Assembly: GCF_000376845.1 (NCBI RefSeq)
Contig: NZ_AQXY01000028.1
Location: 124,001-188,000 of the forward strand
Direction of reading: 5' to 3'
DNA: 64,000 nucleotides
From: Thioalkalivibrio sp. ALE14
GTDB lineage: Bacteria; Pseudomonadota; Gammaproteobacteria; Ectothiorhodospirales; Ectothiorhodospiraceae
The notes beneath the pieces are model-generated. The model was given only the letters and a program-made list of their open reading frames with translations. It had not been told where the DNA came from and ran no database searches. This document shows, one piece after another, positions 31,081-40,037 of this stretch. A program made the position numbers and the translations under genes. Within the stretch, counting starts at the first letter, position 1. Each line of letters opens with the position of its first letter.

Positions 31081-31619
31081 TGAACCTGGACGCCGCGACC
31101 CTGCGCACCCGCCAGCAGGCGGTCCGCCTGCTGATTCTCGACGTGGACGGCGTGCTGACCGACGGCAGCCTGTTCCTCGGCGACGCGGGCGAGCAGTACA
31201 AGGCCTTCAACAGCCGCGACGGCCACGGCATCCGCCTGGCGCTGGACGGCGGCATCGAGATCGCCATCCTGACCGGGCGCACCTCCGGCGTGGTCGAGCA
31301 CCGCATGCGCGACCTGGGCGTGGAACACCTGATCCAGGGCCGCCGCGACAAGGGCGCGGCCCTGCACGAACTGCTGCAACGCACCGGTCACGACCCCGCC
31401 GAGGCGGCCTTCATGGGTGACGACATCGTGGACCTTCCGGCGATGCAGCGGGTGGGTCTCGGGATCGCGGTCGGGGACGCCCACCCGCTGGTGTGCCGCT
31501 ATGCCCAGTGGGTTACCGAGGCCCACGGTGGACGCGGCGCCGTGCGCGAGGCCTGCGAGGGACTGCTGGCCGCGCAGGACCGGCTGGACGCCCTGTTCGA
31601 GACTTACCTGAACGGATGA
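31080..31619 (+). CDS. kdsC: 3-deoxy-D-manno-octulosonate-8-phosphate phosphatase
   Basis: 179 residues of the HAD superfamily without a large cap, as expected for tetrameric KdsC. Nucleophile Asp21 and acid Asp23 lie in LILDVDGVLTDG. AILTGRTSG supplies motif II, and AAFMGDDIVDLPAM supplies the metal-binding motif IV. It removes phosphate from Kdo-8-phosphate. The ATG shares one base with the kdsD stop (TGATG), and the stop overlaps lptC by 4 bp. Confidence 0.95.
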   Translation: MNLDAATLRTRQQAVRLLILDVDGVLTDGSLFLGDAGEQYKAFNSRDGHGIRLALDGGIEIAILTGRTSGVVEHRMRDLGVEHLIQGRRDKGAALHELLQRTGHDPAEAAFMGDDIVDLPAMQRVGLGIAVGDAHPLVCRYAQWVTEAHGGRGAVREACEGLLAAQDRLDALFETYLNG

Positions 31620-32203
31620 ACCAGCGGATTCACAGCCGGTTCGGACTGACCCTGGCCCTTGCCCTGCTCATACTGATGGCGGCACCGCAGGGCGCTGCCG
31701 AGGTGAGCCCGCCCGAGGGCGAGGTCACGCTGCAAATCGACGGCTTCACCCTGCACGCCACCGGGGACGACGGCGAGCTGAGCCACCGCATGCGCGGGAG
31801 CCGTCTGCGCGAATTCGGCCGCGACGGTCCCCAATGGGTCGACAATCCGCACCTGGAGCTGTTCGCCGAGGGAGGCATCGAGTGGCACTGGACCGCACCG
31901 GCCGCCCTGCACCGCCCCGCCTCGGAACGACTGGACACGGTCGGCCCCACGCGCGGCGTGCAGCCGGCCCGCGGCGAACGGGTCCAGACGGTCATTGACT
32001 CCCGGGACGTGCGTATCGCCACCGACACCATGGTCGCTACCTCGGAGGCCCTCTCCACCCTGAACCAGCCAGGCCTGTTCCAGCGCGGCACCGGCCTGCG
32101 CGTCGACTCGGGAGCGGATACCATAGAGCTGTTCCACGACGTGTACTCGCTCTACAGCGAGACGAGCGAGGAGGACCCCGCGCATGATCCCGATTCCGAA
32201 TAG
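31616..32203 (+). CDS. lptC: LPS export protein LptC
   Basis: 195 residues from the ATG at 31616, overlapping the kdsC stop. An N-terminal hydrophobic helix (about 9-26) anchors it in the inner membrane. The rest is a beta-jellyroll with weak sequence conservation, recognisable by a FTLHATGDDGELSHRMRG-like opening and RDVRIATDTMVATSEAL towards the end. LptC receives LPS from LptB2FG and passes it to LptA. Assignment rests partly on its place between kdsC and lptA, the universal gammaproteobacterial order. It overlaps lptA by 20 bp. Confidence 0.9.
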   Translation: MNQRIHSRFGLTLALALLILMAAPQGAAEVSPPEGEVTLQIDGFTLHATGDDGELSHRMRGSRLREFGRDGPQWVDNPHLELFAEGGIEWHWTAPAALHRPASERLDTVGPTRGVQPARGERVQTVIDSRDVRIATDTMVATSEALSTLNQPGLFQRGTGLRVDSGADTIELFHDVYSLYSETSEEDPAHDPDSE

Positions 32204-32711
32204 CCGCCGCCTCCCGAGCCTGCTTGCGGCGGCCATCCTGCTGCTCGCCTTGCTGGCCGCACCGGCGATGGCCCAGCAGGGGTCGGGCCCCGCGCTGCCG
32301 GTGGAGATCACCGCCGACCATGCGGAGATGGACGAGCGCCAGGGCCTGGGGACCTACACCGGTGACGTGATCGTGATCCGCGGCGACATGACCCTGGAGG
32401 CGGACACCGTCTATGTGCGTACCCGCGATCGCCGCCCCTACGAGATGGAGGCCCATGGCGAGCCGGCGCGCCTGGAGTCCCCCGATCCGGAAACCGGGGA
32501 GATGCGCATCGCCACCGCGCTGCGCATCGACTACCTGCTGAACGAGGACCGCATGATCCTCACCGACCAGGCCCATGTGATCACCGCCCGCGAGGAGGCG
32601 CGCGGCAAGCGCATCACCTACGACCTGACCACCGACGTGATCGAGGCCGAGCGCGGCGAGGGCGACAGTGAACGCGTGCGCATCACCATCCAGCCGCGCG
32701 ACAACGAATGA
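32184..32711 (+). CDS. lptA: LPS transport periplasmic protein LptA
   Basis: 175 residues with a signal peptide (about 1-30, ending APAMA). It is followed by the OstA-like jellyroll: [39 protein letters not shown], and [17 protein letters not shown]. LptA oligomers form the periplasmic bridge carrying LPS from LptC to LptD. The start overlaps the end of lptC by 20 bp, and the stop overlaps the lptB start by 4 bp. Confidence 0.94.
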   Translation: MIPIPNSRRLPSLLAAAILLLALLAAPAMAQQGSGPALPVEITADHAEMDERQGLGTYTGDVIVIRGDMTLEADTVYVRTRDRRPYEMEAHGEPARLESPDPETGEMRIATALRIDYLLNEDRMILTDQAHVITAREEARGKRITYDLTTDVIEAERGEGDSERVRITIQPRDNE

Positions 32712-33478
32712 ACGCAACCGCCCCCAGCCCGGCTGCGGCACCAGTGGAGGCGCGCGACCGCCTGATCGGGCGCGAACTGACCAAGCGCTACGGCCAGCGC
32801 ACGGTGCTCGACCAGGTGGACGTCGACCTCGCGCCCGGCGAGGTGGTCGGCCTGCTGGGTCCGAACGGTGCGGGCAAGACCACCTGTTTCTACAGCCTGG
32901 TCGGGCTGATCCGCCCCAACGCCGGGCGCATCACCCTGGGCGAGCGCGACATCACCCGCGCCCCCATTCACGTGCGCGCCCGGGCCGGCCTGGGCTACCT
33001 GCCGCAGGAGGCCTCGATCTTTCGCCGCCTCAGTGTGTGGGACAACCTGCAGGCGGTCCTCGAGCTGCGCCCGGGGCTGGATCGCCACGAACGCCGCCGC
33101 ATTGGTGATGCACTGATCGAGGAGTTTCAGCTGGAGACCGTTCGCCACAGCCCGGGCATCGCGCTGTCCGGGGGCGAACGCCGCCGCGCCGAGATCGCGC
33201 GCGCACTGGCCGGAGACCCGCAGTTCATCTGCCTGGACGAACCCTTCGCCGGGGTGGACCCGATCTCGGTGGGCGATATCCAGGACGTGATCCGGCACCT
33301 CGCTCAGCGCGGGATCGGCGTGCTGATCTCCGATCACAACGTGCGCGAGACCCTCGGGATCTGCCACAGGGCCTATATTCTGAGCGAGGGACGCCTTCTG
33401 GCCGCCGGGACACCCGACGAACTGCTGGCCGATCCCCAGGTGCGCCGGGTCTATCTCGGCGAGAACTTCCGCCTGTGA
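32708..33478 (+). CDS. lptB: LPS export ABC transporter ATPase LptB
   Basis: 256 residues, slightly longer than E. coli LptB because of about 18 extra N-terminal residues. Walker [10 protein letters not shown] is at 51-59, the Q-loop at [18 protein letters not shown], the signature [15 protein letters not shown], Walker [17 protein letters not shown], and the switch His in ISDHNVRET. The ending YLGENFRL is characteristic. It drives LPS extraction with LptFG, which are encoded elsewhere. rpoN follows after 89 bp. Confidence 0.96.
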   Translation: MNATAPSPAAAPVEARDRLIGRELTKRYGQRTVLDQVDVDLAPGEVVGLLGPNGAGKTTCFYSLVGLIRPNAGRITLGERDITRAPIHVRARAGLGYLPQEASIFRRLSVWDNLQAVLELRPGLDRHERRRIGDALIEEFQLETVRHSPGIALSGGERRRAEIARALAGDPQFICLDEPFAGVDPISVGDIQDVIRHLAQRGIGVLISDHNVRETLGICHRAYILSEGRLLAAGTPDELLADPQVRRVYLGENFRL

Positions 33479-33567
33479 CACCGACGCGAAAGCCGTTCGT
33501 GCCGGTGCACAAGACACGAGGCAGGATTTAAGATCGCACTCATGGTCACCCTCGACCCGCATACCCG

Positions 33568-35049
33568 ATGCTGAAACCCGGCCTGAATCTGCAGCTGGGT
33601 CAGACGCTCACCATGACCCCGCAACTGCAGCAGGCGATCCGCCTGTTGCAGCTGTCCACGCTCGAACTCCAGGTGGAAATCCAGCAAGCGCTGGAGAGCA
33701 ACCCCATGCTGGAGCAGGTCGAGGACGAAGAAGCCGAGGCCGACAACGAGCGCCTGAACCAGGACGGCGAGCTGGTGGAAGGCGATCGCATGGAGGCCAC
33801 CACCACCAGCGATGACGTCATCCCCGAGGAACTGACCACCGACAGCCGCTGGGACGACATCTACGAACCGGCCCCCGCCCCCAAGGGCGTGGACGACCGC
33901 GACCCGCTGGAGAACACCAGCGACGACGACGGCGAGGGCCTGCAGGATCATCTGCTGTGGCAGCTGCACCTGAGCCACCTGACGCCACGCGACCAGCGCA
34001 TCGGGGCGGCCCTGATCGACGCCATCAGCCCCGACGGCTATCTCGAGGGCGACCTCGAGGCCCTGGCCGAGACCATCAGCCGCGGCGAGGACGAGCCGGT
34101 GGGCGTGGACGAGGTCGAAGCGGTGCTGCACTGGATCCAGCAATGCGACCCGCTGGGCGTAGGCGCCCGCAATCTGCAGGAATGCCTGGAGATCCAGCTA
34201 CGCGAGCTGGCCCCGGACGCCCCTGCGCGCGACGCCGCCCGGGCAATCCTGGAACACGGCATGGACAGCCTGGGCAAGCGCGACTACAAGGCCCTGCAAC
34301 GCCAGTCCGGGGTACGCGACCCGGACGAACTGGCGCGCGCCCTTGACCTGATCCGCACCCTGAATCCGCGCCCCGGCGCGCAGATCAGCACCGCCACCTC
34401 GGAATACGTGGTCCCGGATGTCTACGTACGCCATACCCGTGATGGCTGGCGCGTGGAGCTGAACCCGGAGATCGCGCCGCGCATCCGCATCAACGATCTG
34501 TACGCCGGCATGGTGCGGCAGGTCTCGGATGCCCGAGACAGCGCCTTCATGCGCGACCAGCTGCAGGAGGCGCGCTGGTTCCTGAAAAGCCTGCACAGCC
34601 GTAACGACACCCTGCTGCGGGTCGCCGAGGCCATTGTCCATCGCCAGCAGGGCTTCCTGGAACACGGCGAGGTCGCCATGCAGCCACTGATCCTGCGGGA
34701 CATCGCCGAGATCCTGGAGATGCACGAATCGACCATCTCCCGGGTGACCACCCAGAAATACATGCACACCCCGCGCGGGGTTTTCGAGTTCAAGTATTTC
34801 TTTTCCAGCCACGTCGGCACCAACGACGGCGGCGAGTGTTCCGCCACCGCCATCCGTGCCATGATTCGCGAATTGATCGACGACGAACCCGCGAACAAGC
34901 CGCTCAGCGATGCCCGGCTCGCCCAGGTACTGGCGGACCGGGGCATCAACGTAGCACGTCGCACCGTGGCCAAGTACCGCGAGGCGATGCACATCCCTTC
35001 ATCCAGCGAACGCCGGCAGATGGCCTCGATGCCTACCGGCAACAAGTGA
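33568..35049 (+). CDS. rpoN: RNA polymerase sigma-54 factor
   Basis: 493 residues with the three sigma-54 regions. Region I is the Gln/Leu-rich N-terminus (LQLGQTLTMTPQLQQAIRLL). Region II is an acidic linker (about 50-115). Region III contains the core-binding domain, the helix-turn-helix (ILEMHESTISRVTTQKYMHT), and the RpoN box ARRTVAKYRE near residue 465. Sigma-54 directs polymerase to -24/-12 promoters and needs AAA+ activators, for functions such as nitrogen use and pili. It is followed by hpf after 16 bp, the standard rpoN-hpf-ptsN arrangement. Confidence 0.96.
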   Translation: MLKPGLNLQLGQTLTMTPQLQQAIRLLQLSTLELQVEIQQALESNPMLEQVEDEEAEADNERLNQDGELVEGDRMEATTTSDDVIPEELTTDSRWDDIYEPAPAPKGVDDRDPLENTSDDDGEGLQDHLLWQLHLSHLTPRDQRIGAALIDAISPDGYLEGDLEALAETISRGEDEPVGVDEVEAVLHWIQQCDPLGVGARNLQECLEIQLRELAPDAPARDAARAILEHGMDSLGKRDYKALQRQSGVRDPDELARALDLIRTLNPRPGAQISTATSEYVVPDVYVRHTRDGWRVELNPEIAPRIRINDLYAGMVRQVSDARDSAFMRDQLQEARWFLKSLHSRNDTLLRVAEAIVHRQQGFLEHGEVAMQPLILRDIAEILEMHESTISRVTTQKYMHTPRGVFEFKYFFSSHVGTNDGGECSATAIRAMIRELIDDEPANKPLSDARLAQVLADRGINVARRTVAKYREAMHIPSSSERRQMASMPTGNK

Positions 35050-35065
35050 CCAAGGAGTCCTGACC

Positions 35066-35404
35066 ATGCAGATCAACCTGACCGGCCACCACGTGGACAT
35101 CACCGACGCCCTGCGCGACTACGTCAACGAGAAGTTCGCGAAGCTGGAGCGCCACTTCGACAAGGTCATCGACGTCCACGTCGTGCTGACTCACGAGAAG
35201 ACCCAGAACCAGCACAACATGGCCGAGGCAAACCTCCAGGTCAGCGGCAACCACATCCATGCCGAGGCCTCCCACGAGGACATGTACGCCGCGATCGATG
35301 CCCTGATCGACAAGGTCGACCGCCAGCTGATCAAGCACAAGGAAAAGGTCAAGGACCATCACCGGGCCGAAGGCGCCCAGCGCAACCGCGAGCAGGCCTC
35401 CTGA
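35066..35404 (+). CDS. hpf: Ribosome hibernation promoting factor (short form)
   Basis: 112 residues, the short HPF type found downstream of rpoN. Signature stretches are GHHVDITDALRDYVNEKFAKLERHFD, NMAEANLQVSGNHIHAEA and DMYAAIDALIDKVDRQLIKHKEK. It binds the 30S decoding region and promotes inactive 100S ribosome dimers in stationary phase. An AAGGAG site lies close upstream (about 35051-35056). It ends 3 bp before ptsN. Confidence 0.95.
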   Translation: MQINLTGHHVDITDALRDYVNEKFAKLERHFDKVIDVHVVLTHEKTQNQHNMAEANLQVSGNHIHAEASHEDMYAAIDALIDKVDRQLIKHKEKVKDHHRAEGAQRNREQAS

Positions 35405-35407
35405 TCC

Positions 35408-35875
35408 ATGACCATTGCCGAGCTGATCACTGCCGAGCGCATCGGGCTGGAGGCCGAATGCTCCAGCCAGAAGCGTGCCCTGGAGGCCCTGGCGGATCTC
35501 CTCGCCGGCAGCGGTGACGCCGGCGGACCGGGGAGTACCGCGATCTTCGAGGCCCTGTCCGCGCGCGAAAAGCTGGGCTCCACCGGACTCGGCCATGGGG
35601 TCGCGATTCCCCATGGCCGACTGGCCGACCTCGAGGCACCGCGCGTGGCCGTGCTGCGCCTGGAAAAGGGCGTCGATTTCGACGCCATGGATCACGAGCC
35701 GGTCGATATCCTGATCGCCCTGCTGGTCCCGGAGGCCGCCACCAGCGACCACCTCGACCTGCTGGCCCAACTCGCCCGCGGACTGTCGCAGCCGGATACC
35801 ATTGCCGCCCTGCGCCGGGCCGGCGATGCCGCCAGCCTGGAACAGGAACTCGTCCGCCGCTTCAGCGAGACCTGA
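35408..35875 (+). CDS. ptsN: Nitrogen-PTS EIIA component
   Basis: 155 residues of the EIIA-fructose/Ntr fold. The phosphorylated His69 is in LGHGVAIPHGRL. IALLVPEAATSDHLDLLAQLAR matches the conserved C-terminal half. EIIA-Ntr has no transport role; in its phosphorylated and unphosphorylated forms it controls potassium handling and nitrogen or envelope stress. Its neighbours rpoN, hpf, hprK and rapZ are the usual ones. Three bases separate it from hpf. Confidence 0.95.
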   Translation: MTIAELITAERIGLEAECSSQKRALEALADLLAGSGDAGGPGSTAIFEALSAREKLGSTGLGHGVAIPHGRLADLEAPRVAVLRLEKGVDFDAMDHEPVDILIALLVPEAATSDHLDLLAQLARGLSQPDTIAALRRAGDAASLEQELVRRFSET

Positions 35876-35926
35876 CCCCGTGCAGCCCGCACTCCGCCAC
35901 GACACCGGCCCGCGTCGGCCCTGCTC

Positions 35927-36958
35927 ATGAACGAGGCACTGGGGGAAGGCGGGATCGCCCGCGACATCAACGTGGAAACCCTGATCCAGGCGATGGGCAA
36001 CCGCCTGGATCTGCGCTTTGTGCACGGCGAGCATGCCGCCGCCGACCGCAAGCTGGTCGGCGACGATGGCGACGACCTGCCCCTGGCCGGGCACCTCAAC
36101 CTGATCCGGCCCAACCGCATCCAGGTGATCGGGGACTTCGAGGCGCGCTACATCGCCAGCCTGAGCGATGCCCAGCGCAACGACCTGATCCTGGAAATGG
36201 CCCGCACCGGCACCACCGCGGTGATCTTCGCCGAGGACACCTGCCCGTTCTCGGAGATGCCCGATGCTCCGCAGGAGGCGCTGCCGCTGATCCTGTGCTC
36301 CAGCACCAGCAGCCACGAGATCATCGCCCTGCTGCGCTATTTCCTGCAGCAGCGCCTGGCCCACTTCGAGGTCCGCCATGGCGTATTCATGGAGATCCTC
36401 GGCATCGGGGTCCTGATCAGCGGGGCCTCCAGCGTCGGCAAAAGCGAGGTCGCGCTGGAGCTGATCTCGCGCGGTCACCGCCTGATCGCCGACGATGCCC
36501 CCGAGTTCGCGCGCATTGCGCCCGACATCGTGCGCGGTCACTGCCCGGCCCTGCTCCAGGACCTGCTCGAGGTACGCGGGCTCGGGGTCCTGAACATCCG
36601 CGCGATGTATGGCGACTCCGCGATCAAGGGCGGCAAATACCTGCGTCTAATCATCGACCTGCGCGATCATGGCGAGCCCTCGCCGGTCCCCGACGACCGG
36701 CTCAACGGGCGCCGGGGCGAGATCGACATCCTCGGCCTGCGCATCCCGCTGATCAGTCTGCCGGTCGCGCCGGGCCGCAACATCGCGGTGATGATCGAGG
36801 CCGCCGTGCGCAACCACATGCTGCACATGCAAGGGTACATCGCCGGGGACGACCTGCGCGCCCGCCAGCGCCGCCAGATGAGCGGCGAGGCGGAGGAGCC
36901 GCCCTATCACCGCGCAGTGCCGGCAACCACCGTCCCCAATCCGGATCCGGAGGGCTGA
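35927..36958 (+). CDS. hprK: HPr kinase/phosphorylase
   Basis: 343 residues. The N-terminal domain (to about 140) is followed by the catalytic domain. This has His151 in RHGVFM, Walker A GASSVGKS (166-173), RGHRLIADDAPEF, and the family signature LLEVRGLGVLNIRAMYGDSAI near 215-235. It phosphorylates HPr on Ser46 and also removes that phosphate. HPr in this same cluster does carry Ser46. In proteobacteria that have it, HprK links metabolic state to the regulatory PTS. It lies between ptsN and rapZ, 51 bp and 8 bp from them. Confidence 0.94.
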   Translation: MNEALGEGGIARDINVETLIQAMGNRLDLRFVHGEHAAADRKLVGDDGDDLPLAGHLNLIRPNRIQVIGDFEARYIASLSDAQRNDLILEMARTGTTAVIFAEDTCPFSEMPDAPQEALPLILCSSTSSHEIIALLRYFLQQRLAHFEVRHGVFMEILGIGVLISGASSVGKSEVALELISRGHRLIADDAPEFARIAPDIVRGHCPALLQDLLEVRGLGVLNIRAMYGDSAIKGGKYLRLIIDLRDHGEPSPVPDDRLNGRRGEIDILGLRIPLISLPVAPGRNIAVMIEAAVRNHMLHMQGYIAGDDLRARQRRQMSGEAEEPPYHRAVPATTVPNPDPEG

Positions 36959-36966
36959 CCCCCGTC

Positions 36967-37839
36967 ATGCGCCTGTTGATCGTCAGCGGTCTGTCCGGCT
37001 CCGGCAAAACCGTGGCCCTGAACACCCTGGAGGATGCCGGCTACTTCTGCGTGGACAACCTCCCGCTGCCCCTGCTGCCGGACCTGATCAATCAGGTGCG
37101 CCAGGGCCACTACGACACCGAGGGCGACCGCCACCTGGCCGTGGGCGTGGATGTACGCAGCGGGCTGGAGGCCCTGGAGGGCTTCGCCGATCTGCTGGCA
37201 CGACTGCGGGCCGAGGGGATCCAGGTCGAGGTACTGGTCCTGCAGGCCTCCAGCGAGGTCCTGCTGCGGCGCTATCACCTGACCCGGCGGCGCCACCCGC
37301 TGGCGCGCGACGGGGTGCCGCTGGTCGAGGCCATCGAGCGCGAACGCGAATGGCTGGGCCACGTGGCGACCGAGGCCGACCTGACGGTGGACACCTCGCG
37401 GTTGTCGATGCACGATCTCGCCCGCACCCTGCGCGACCGCATGGGCGAGCGCGGGGAACACGAGCTGTCGCTGCTGTTCCAGTCCTTCGGCTTCAAGCAC
37501 GGCGCGCCGCTGGACTCGGACTTCGTGTTCGACGTGCGCTGCCTGCCGAACCCGCACTACGAACGCGACCTGGCCGGGCTGACCGGCCGCGACCAGCCGG
37601 TATGCGACTTCCTCGAGGGGCATGCGGAGGTCGCGGCGATGTTCGACAGCGTCCAGGGCTTCCTCGCGCAGTGGCTGCCGCGCCTGGTGGATGACCACCG
37701 CAGCTACGTGACGGTCTCCATCGGATGCACCGGCGGGCAGCACCGCTCGGTGTACCTGGTCGAGCGCCTCGCGAGGGCGTGGCGGGATCGCGAACATGTT
37801 ACTGTTAGCATCCGTCACCGCGAGCTGGCCAAACAGTAA
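36967..37839 (+). CDS. rapZ: RNase adapter protein RapZ
   Basis: 290 residues from the ATG at 36967. A P-loop GLSGSGKT is at 8-15, followed by VALNTLEDAGYFCVDNLP. The C-terminal domain has FGFKHGAPLDSDFVFDVRCLPNP and IGCTGGQHRSVYLVERL, all diagnostic for RapZ/YvcJ. In E. coli RapZ guides RNase E to the sRNA GlmZ and so tunes GlmS and UDP-GlcNAc supply. No GlmZ-like RNA is visible here. It lies 8 bp after hprK. A hairpin (37849-37854 with 37870-37875) sits in the gap before the next gene. Confidence 0.95.
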   Translation: MRLLIVSGLSGSGKTVALNTLEDAGYFCVDNLPLPLLPDLINQVRQGHYDTEGDRHLAVGVDVRSGLEALEGFADLLARLRAEGIQVEVLVLQASSEVLLRRYHLTRRRHPLARDGVPLVEAIEREREWLGHVATEADLTVDTSRLSMHDLARTLRDRMGERGEHELSLLFQSFGFKHGAPLDSDFVFDVRCLPNPHYERDLAGLTGRDQPVCDFLEGHAEVAAMFDSVQGFLAQWLPRLVDDHRSYVTVSIGCTGGQHRSVYLVERLARAWRDREHVTVSIRHRELAKQ

Positions 37840-37890
37840 ACACTGGACGCGGGTAAAGGCCTTTCAGGAACCCGCAATCGGAGCCGATCC

Positions 37891-38316
37891 ATGGGCGTTG
37901 GTCTCATTCTGATCACGCATCAAAATCTGGGCGACACCCTGTTGCAGACCGCGCAAAGCATGCTTGGCAGCCTGCCCGATGACTGCGAGTCCATGGCGAT
38001 GTCCCAGAACGACGACCCCGACGAGGTCCTGGCCCGCGCCCGCGAGCGCCTGGAAATCCTCGACAGCGGATCCGGGGTGCTGATCCTGACGGACATGTTC
38101 GGCTCCACGCCCTCGAACGTGGCCAGCCGCGCCGCGCGCGGCGCGAATGCGCGCGTCATTGCCGGCATCAACCTGCCGATGCTCGTCCGTGTGCTCAACT
38201 ACCAGCACCTCCCCCTGACCGAACTGGTCAACAAGGCCCTGTCCGGTGGCCACGACGGAATCCTTCTCTGCGACCAGGAGTGCAGCGATGCCGCAGCGCG
38301 TAGTCCCCATCGTTAA
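37891..38316 (+). CDS. PTS EIIA component, mannose type
   Basis: 141 residues with the mannose-family EIIA fold: GLILITHQNLGDTLLQTA places the phosphorylated His at residue 10. LILTDMFGSTPSNVASRAA and AGINLPMLVRVLNY complete the domain. There is no EIIB, EIIC or EIID gene nearby, so a signalling rather than sugar-uptake role is likely. Its end overlaps the start of the HPr gene by 29 bp, a tight coupling typical for this pair in proteobacteria with HprK. Confidence 0.92.
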   Translation: MGVGLILITHQNLGDTLLQTAQSMLGSLPDDCESMAMSQNDDPDEVLARARERLEILDSGSGVLILTDMFGSTPSNVASRAARGANARVIAGINLPMLVRVLNYQHLPLTELVNKALSGGHDGILLCDQECSDAAARSPHR

Positions 38317-38557
38317 CCGCCTGGGGATGCACGCGCGCGCCGCGGCCAAGTTTGTCAGCCTGGCCAGCCAGTACGCCGCGGACGTCACCGTCTCCCGCAA
38401 CCAGCAGGAGGTCAACGGCAAGAGCATCATGGGCGTGATGATGCTGGCCGCCGCCCAGGGTAGCGAGATCACCATCGAGGCCGAAGGGCAGGACGCCTCC
38501 GAGGCCCTGGACGCGCTGACCGAACTGGTCGCCGACCGCTTCGGCGAAGAGGCCTGA
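38288..38557 (+). CDS. ptsH: Phosphocarrier protein HPr
   Basis: 89 residues from the ATG at 38288, with AGGAG at 38276-38280. His15 in RLGMHARAAAK is the site phosphorylated by enzyme I. Ser46 in NGKSIMGVMML is the site used by HprK. Both regulatory residues are present, matching the presence of hprK upstream. Enzyme I (ptsI/ptsP), often the next gene, is missing here. Instead a kinase gene on the opposite strand converges on ptsH. Confidence 0.94.
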   Translation: MPQRVVPIVNRLGMHARAAAKFVSLASQYAADVTVSRNQQEVNGKSIMGVMMLAAAQGSEITIEAEGQDASEALDALTELVADRFGEEA

Positions 38558-38602
38558 GCCGCCCCCAACCGGCACGCCCGTCCGTCGTAGAGCCTTTGCC
38601 CG

Positions 38603-39493
38603 CTAGCCCGGCCACGCCGCGGGGTCCGGCCCCGCGGCCGCCAGCCCATCGAATCCGACCTGCGCCAGCTTGCGCTCGGCCAATCGAACCGCCGCCACCA
38701 GCGCCTGCTCCGGGGGCTCCCCCGACACCAGGGCGTGGATCAGCCCGGCATTGAAGGTATCCCCCGCCCCCACACTGTCGACCACCTGCAGCCCGTCCGT
38801 AGGTGCACAGTGATGGATCTCCCCGCGCGCGGCCATCCAGGCCCCGGAACTTCCCGCCGTGACCGTCAGGATGCGGTCAGGAAACCGGCGTGCAAGATGC
38901 TCCAGTGCGACTTCGGGGCGATCGGCTACGGTCGCGGCCCAGTTGCGCGACAGCATCAGGACATCGGCAAAATCCAGACACGCCTCCAGGCCCGGACGGG
39001 GTTTCTCCAGCTCCAGCGACACGGGCTGATCGAAAATACTCCCGCGCGCGGCCGCCAGGATCGATGCCAGGGCATCCGGATTCCGGCCCTCGAAATGCAG
39101 CCAGTCGTACTCCGACCAGGGCACATCGGCCAGATCCGCCGCCGCGAGTTCGGGAAGATCGCGGTGGTGAACGATCGTGCGGCTGCCCGTGGCCTTTGAA
39201 CGCAGGATGTGCGACGTCGGCGTCGCACCGGAGCGCCGCACGCAGTGGCGTACATCCAGCCCGCGCTCGCGGATTTGCTCGAGCAGGGCATCCCCCCCCG
39301 CGCCCCGGGCGACCACCGCCGCCAGCCCCGGGCGATGGCCGAACTGGGCGAGGATCGCCGCGGTGTTGGTGGCGTTCCCCCCGGGCTGGCTCGTACTGGC
39401 AAGCGCCCGGACCTCGTCGTCCTCGGCGGGAAAGTTCGCGACGTCGAGGGTATGGTCGAGCGTCACGATACCGGTCGCGAGGATGCGTGCCAT
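38603..39493 (-). CDS. PfkB-family sugar kinase, ketohexokinase-like
   Basis: 296 residues. The N-terminal glycine motif is QPGGNATNTAAILAQFG. The middle has WLHFEGRNPDALASIL and SLELEKPRPGLEA, which are characteristic of the ketohexokinase branch. The C-terminal PfkB signature VDSVGAGDTFNAG contains the catalytic Asp. The expected reaction is phosphorylation of fructose or another ketose at C1 by ATP; the exact sugar is not provable. It is convergent with ptsH (46-bp gap) and divergent from the NTF2-like pair. It stands alone in its transcription unit. Confidence 0.85.
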   Translation of the reverse strand: MARILATGIVTLDHTLDVANFPAEDDEVRALASTSQPGGNATNTAAILAQFGHRPGLAAVVARGAGGDALLEQIRERGLDVRHCVRRSGATPTSHILRSKATGSRTIVHHRDLPELAAADLADVPWSEYDWLHFEGRNPDALASILAAARGSIFDQPVSLELEKPRPGLEACLDFADVLMLSRNWAATVADRPEVALEHLARRFPDRILTVTAGSSGAWMAARGEIHHCAPTDGLQVVDSVGAGDTFNAGLIHALVSGEPPEQALVAAVRLAERKLAQVGFDGLAAAGPDPAAWPG

Positions 39494-39626
39494 ACAGACT
39501 CCGATGATGAGGGAGCGTCATTCTGGCGGTTCCGGCGGAACACGTCACCCGCCTGCGCCTCGCGCATTCGTCATCGGGGAAGGCTCCTGCGACAATATGC
39601 GCTCCGTTCCTGGAGGCCCGACCCGT

Positions 39627-40037
39627 ATGGCCACGTTCCCCTCTCCCGAATCCACGGAAGCCGCCTTTTACGAAGCCTTTCAGACCGGCGACCCGCAGGG
39701 CATGCGCGAGGTCTGGCACGACAGTGCCGAGTGCGTATGCATCCATCCGGGCGGCGAACGTCTGCAGGGCACGGACATCATTCTGGAGAGCTGGGACGAC
39801 ATCCTGCCGGGCATGCGGGGTGTGGTGGTGCACCGCACCCAGGTCACGACCATTCCGGGAGCCGACCTCGTGCTGCATGTCCTGCGGGAAAACCTCTACG
39901 TCCAGGGCGAGCGTCGCGGCGTCATGCTGGCAACCAACGGCTACCGCCAGGTGGGTGACAGCTGGCGCATGGTGCTCCACCACGCCAGCCCCGACCCGGA
40001 ACCGGCGGCGGAATGGCCCACCGGAGGGGTACACTGA
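39627..40037 (+). CDS. NTF2/SnoaL-like protein (first of tandem pair)
   Basis: 136 residues from the ATG at 39627, preceded by GGAGG at 39612-39616. The alpha+beta cone fold of SnoaL-like domains is suggested by AAFYEAFQTGDPQGMREVWH, VCIHPGGERLQGTDIILESW and a final YRQVGDSWRMVLHHAS. This subset is usually annotated as 'DUF4440 / nuclear transport factor 2 family'. No catalytic residues can be assigned, and the function is unknown. Its stop shares a base with the start of a second copy (TGATG at 40035-40039). Confidence 0.82.
   Translation: MATFPSPESTEAAFYEAFQTGDPQGMREVWHDSAECVCIHPGGERLQGTDIILESWDDILPGMRGVVVHRTQVTTIPGADLVLHVLRENLYVQGERRGVMLATNGYRQVGDSWRMVLHHASPDPEPAAEWPTGGVH

Noticed and set aside
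32184-32203. The 20-bp overlap of lptC and lptA as a possible frameshift
   Set aside because: Both proteins are complete at their facing ends, and lptA has its own good signal peptide, so this is an ordinary gene overlap.
37849-37875. Hairpin between rapZ and EIIA as a terminator
   Set aside because: GCGGGT/ACCCGC forms a stem, but no T-run follows, and the downstream genes belong to the same cluster.
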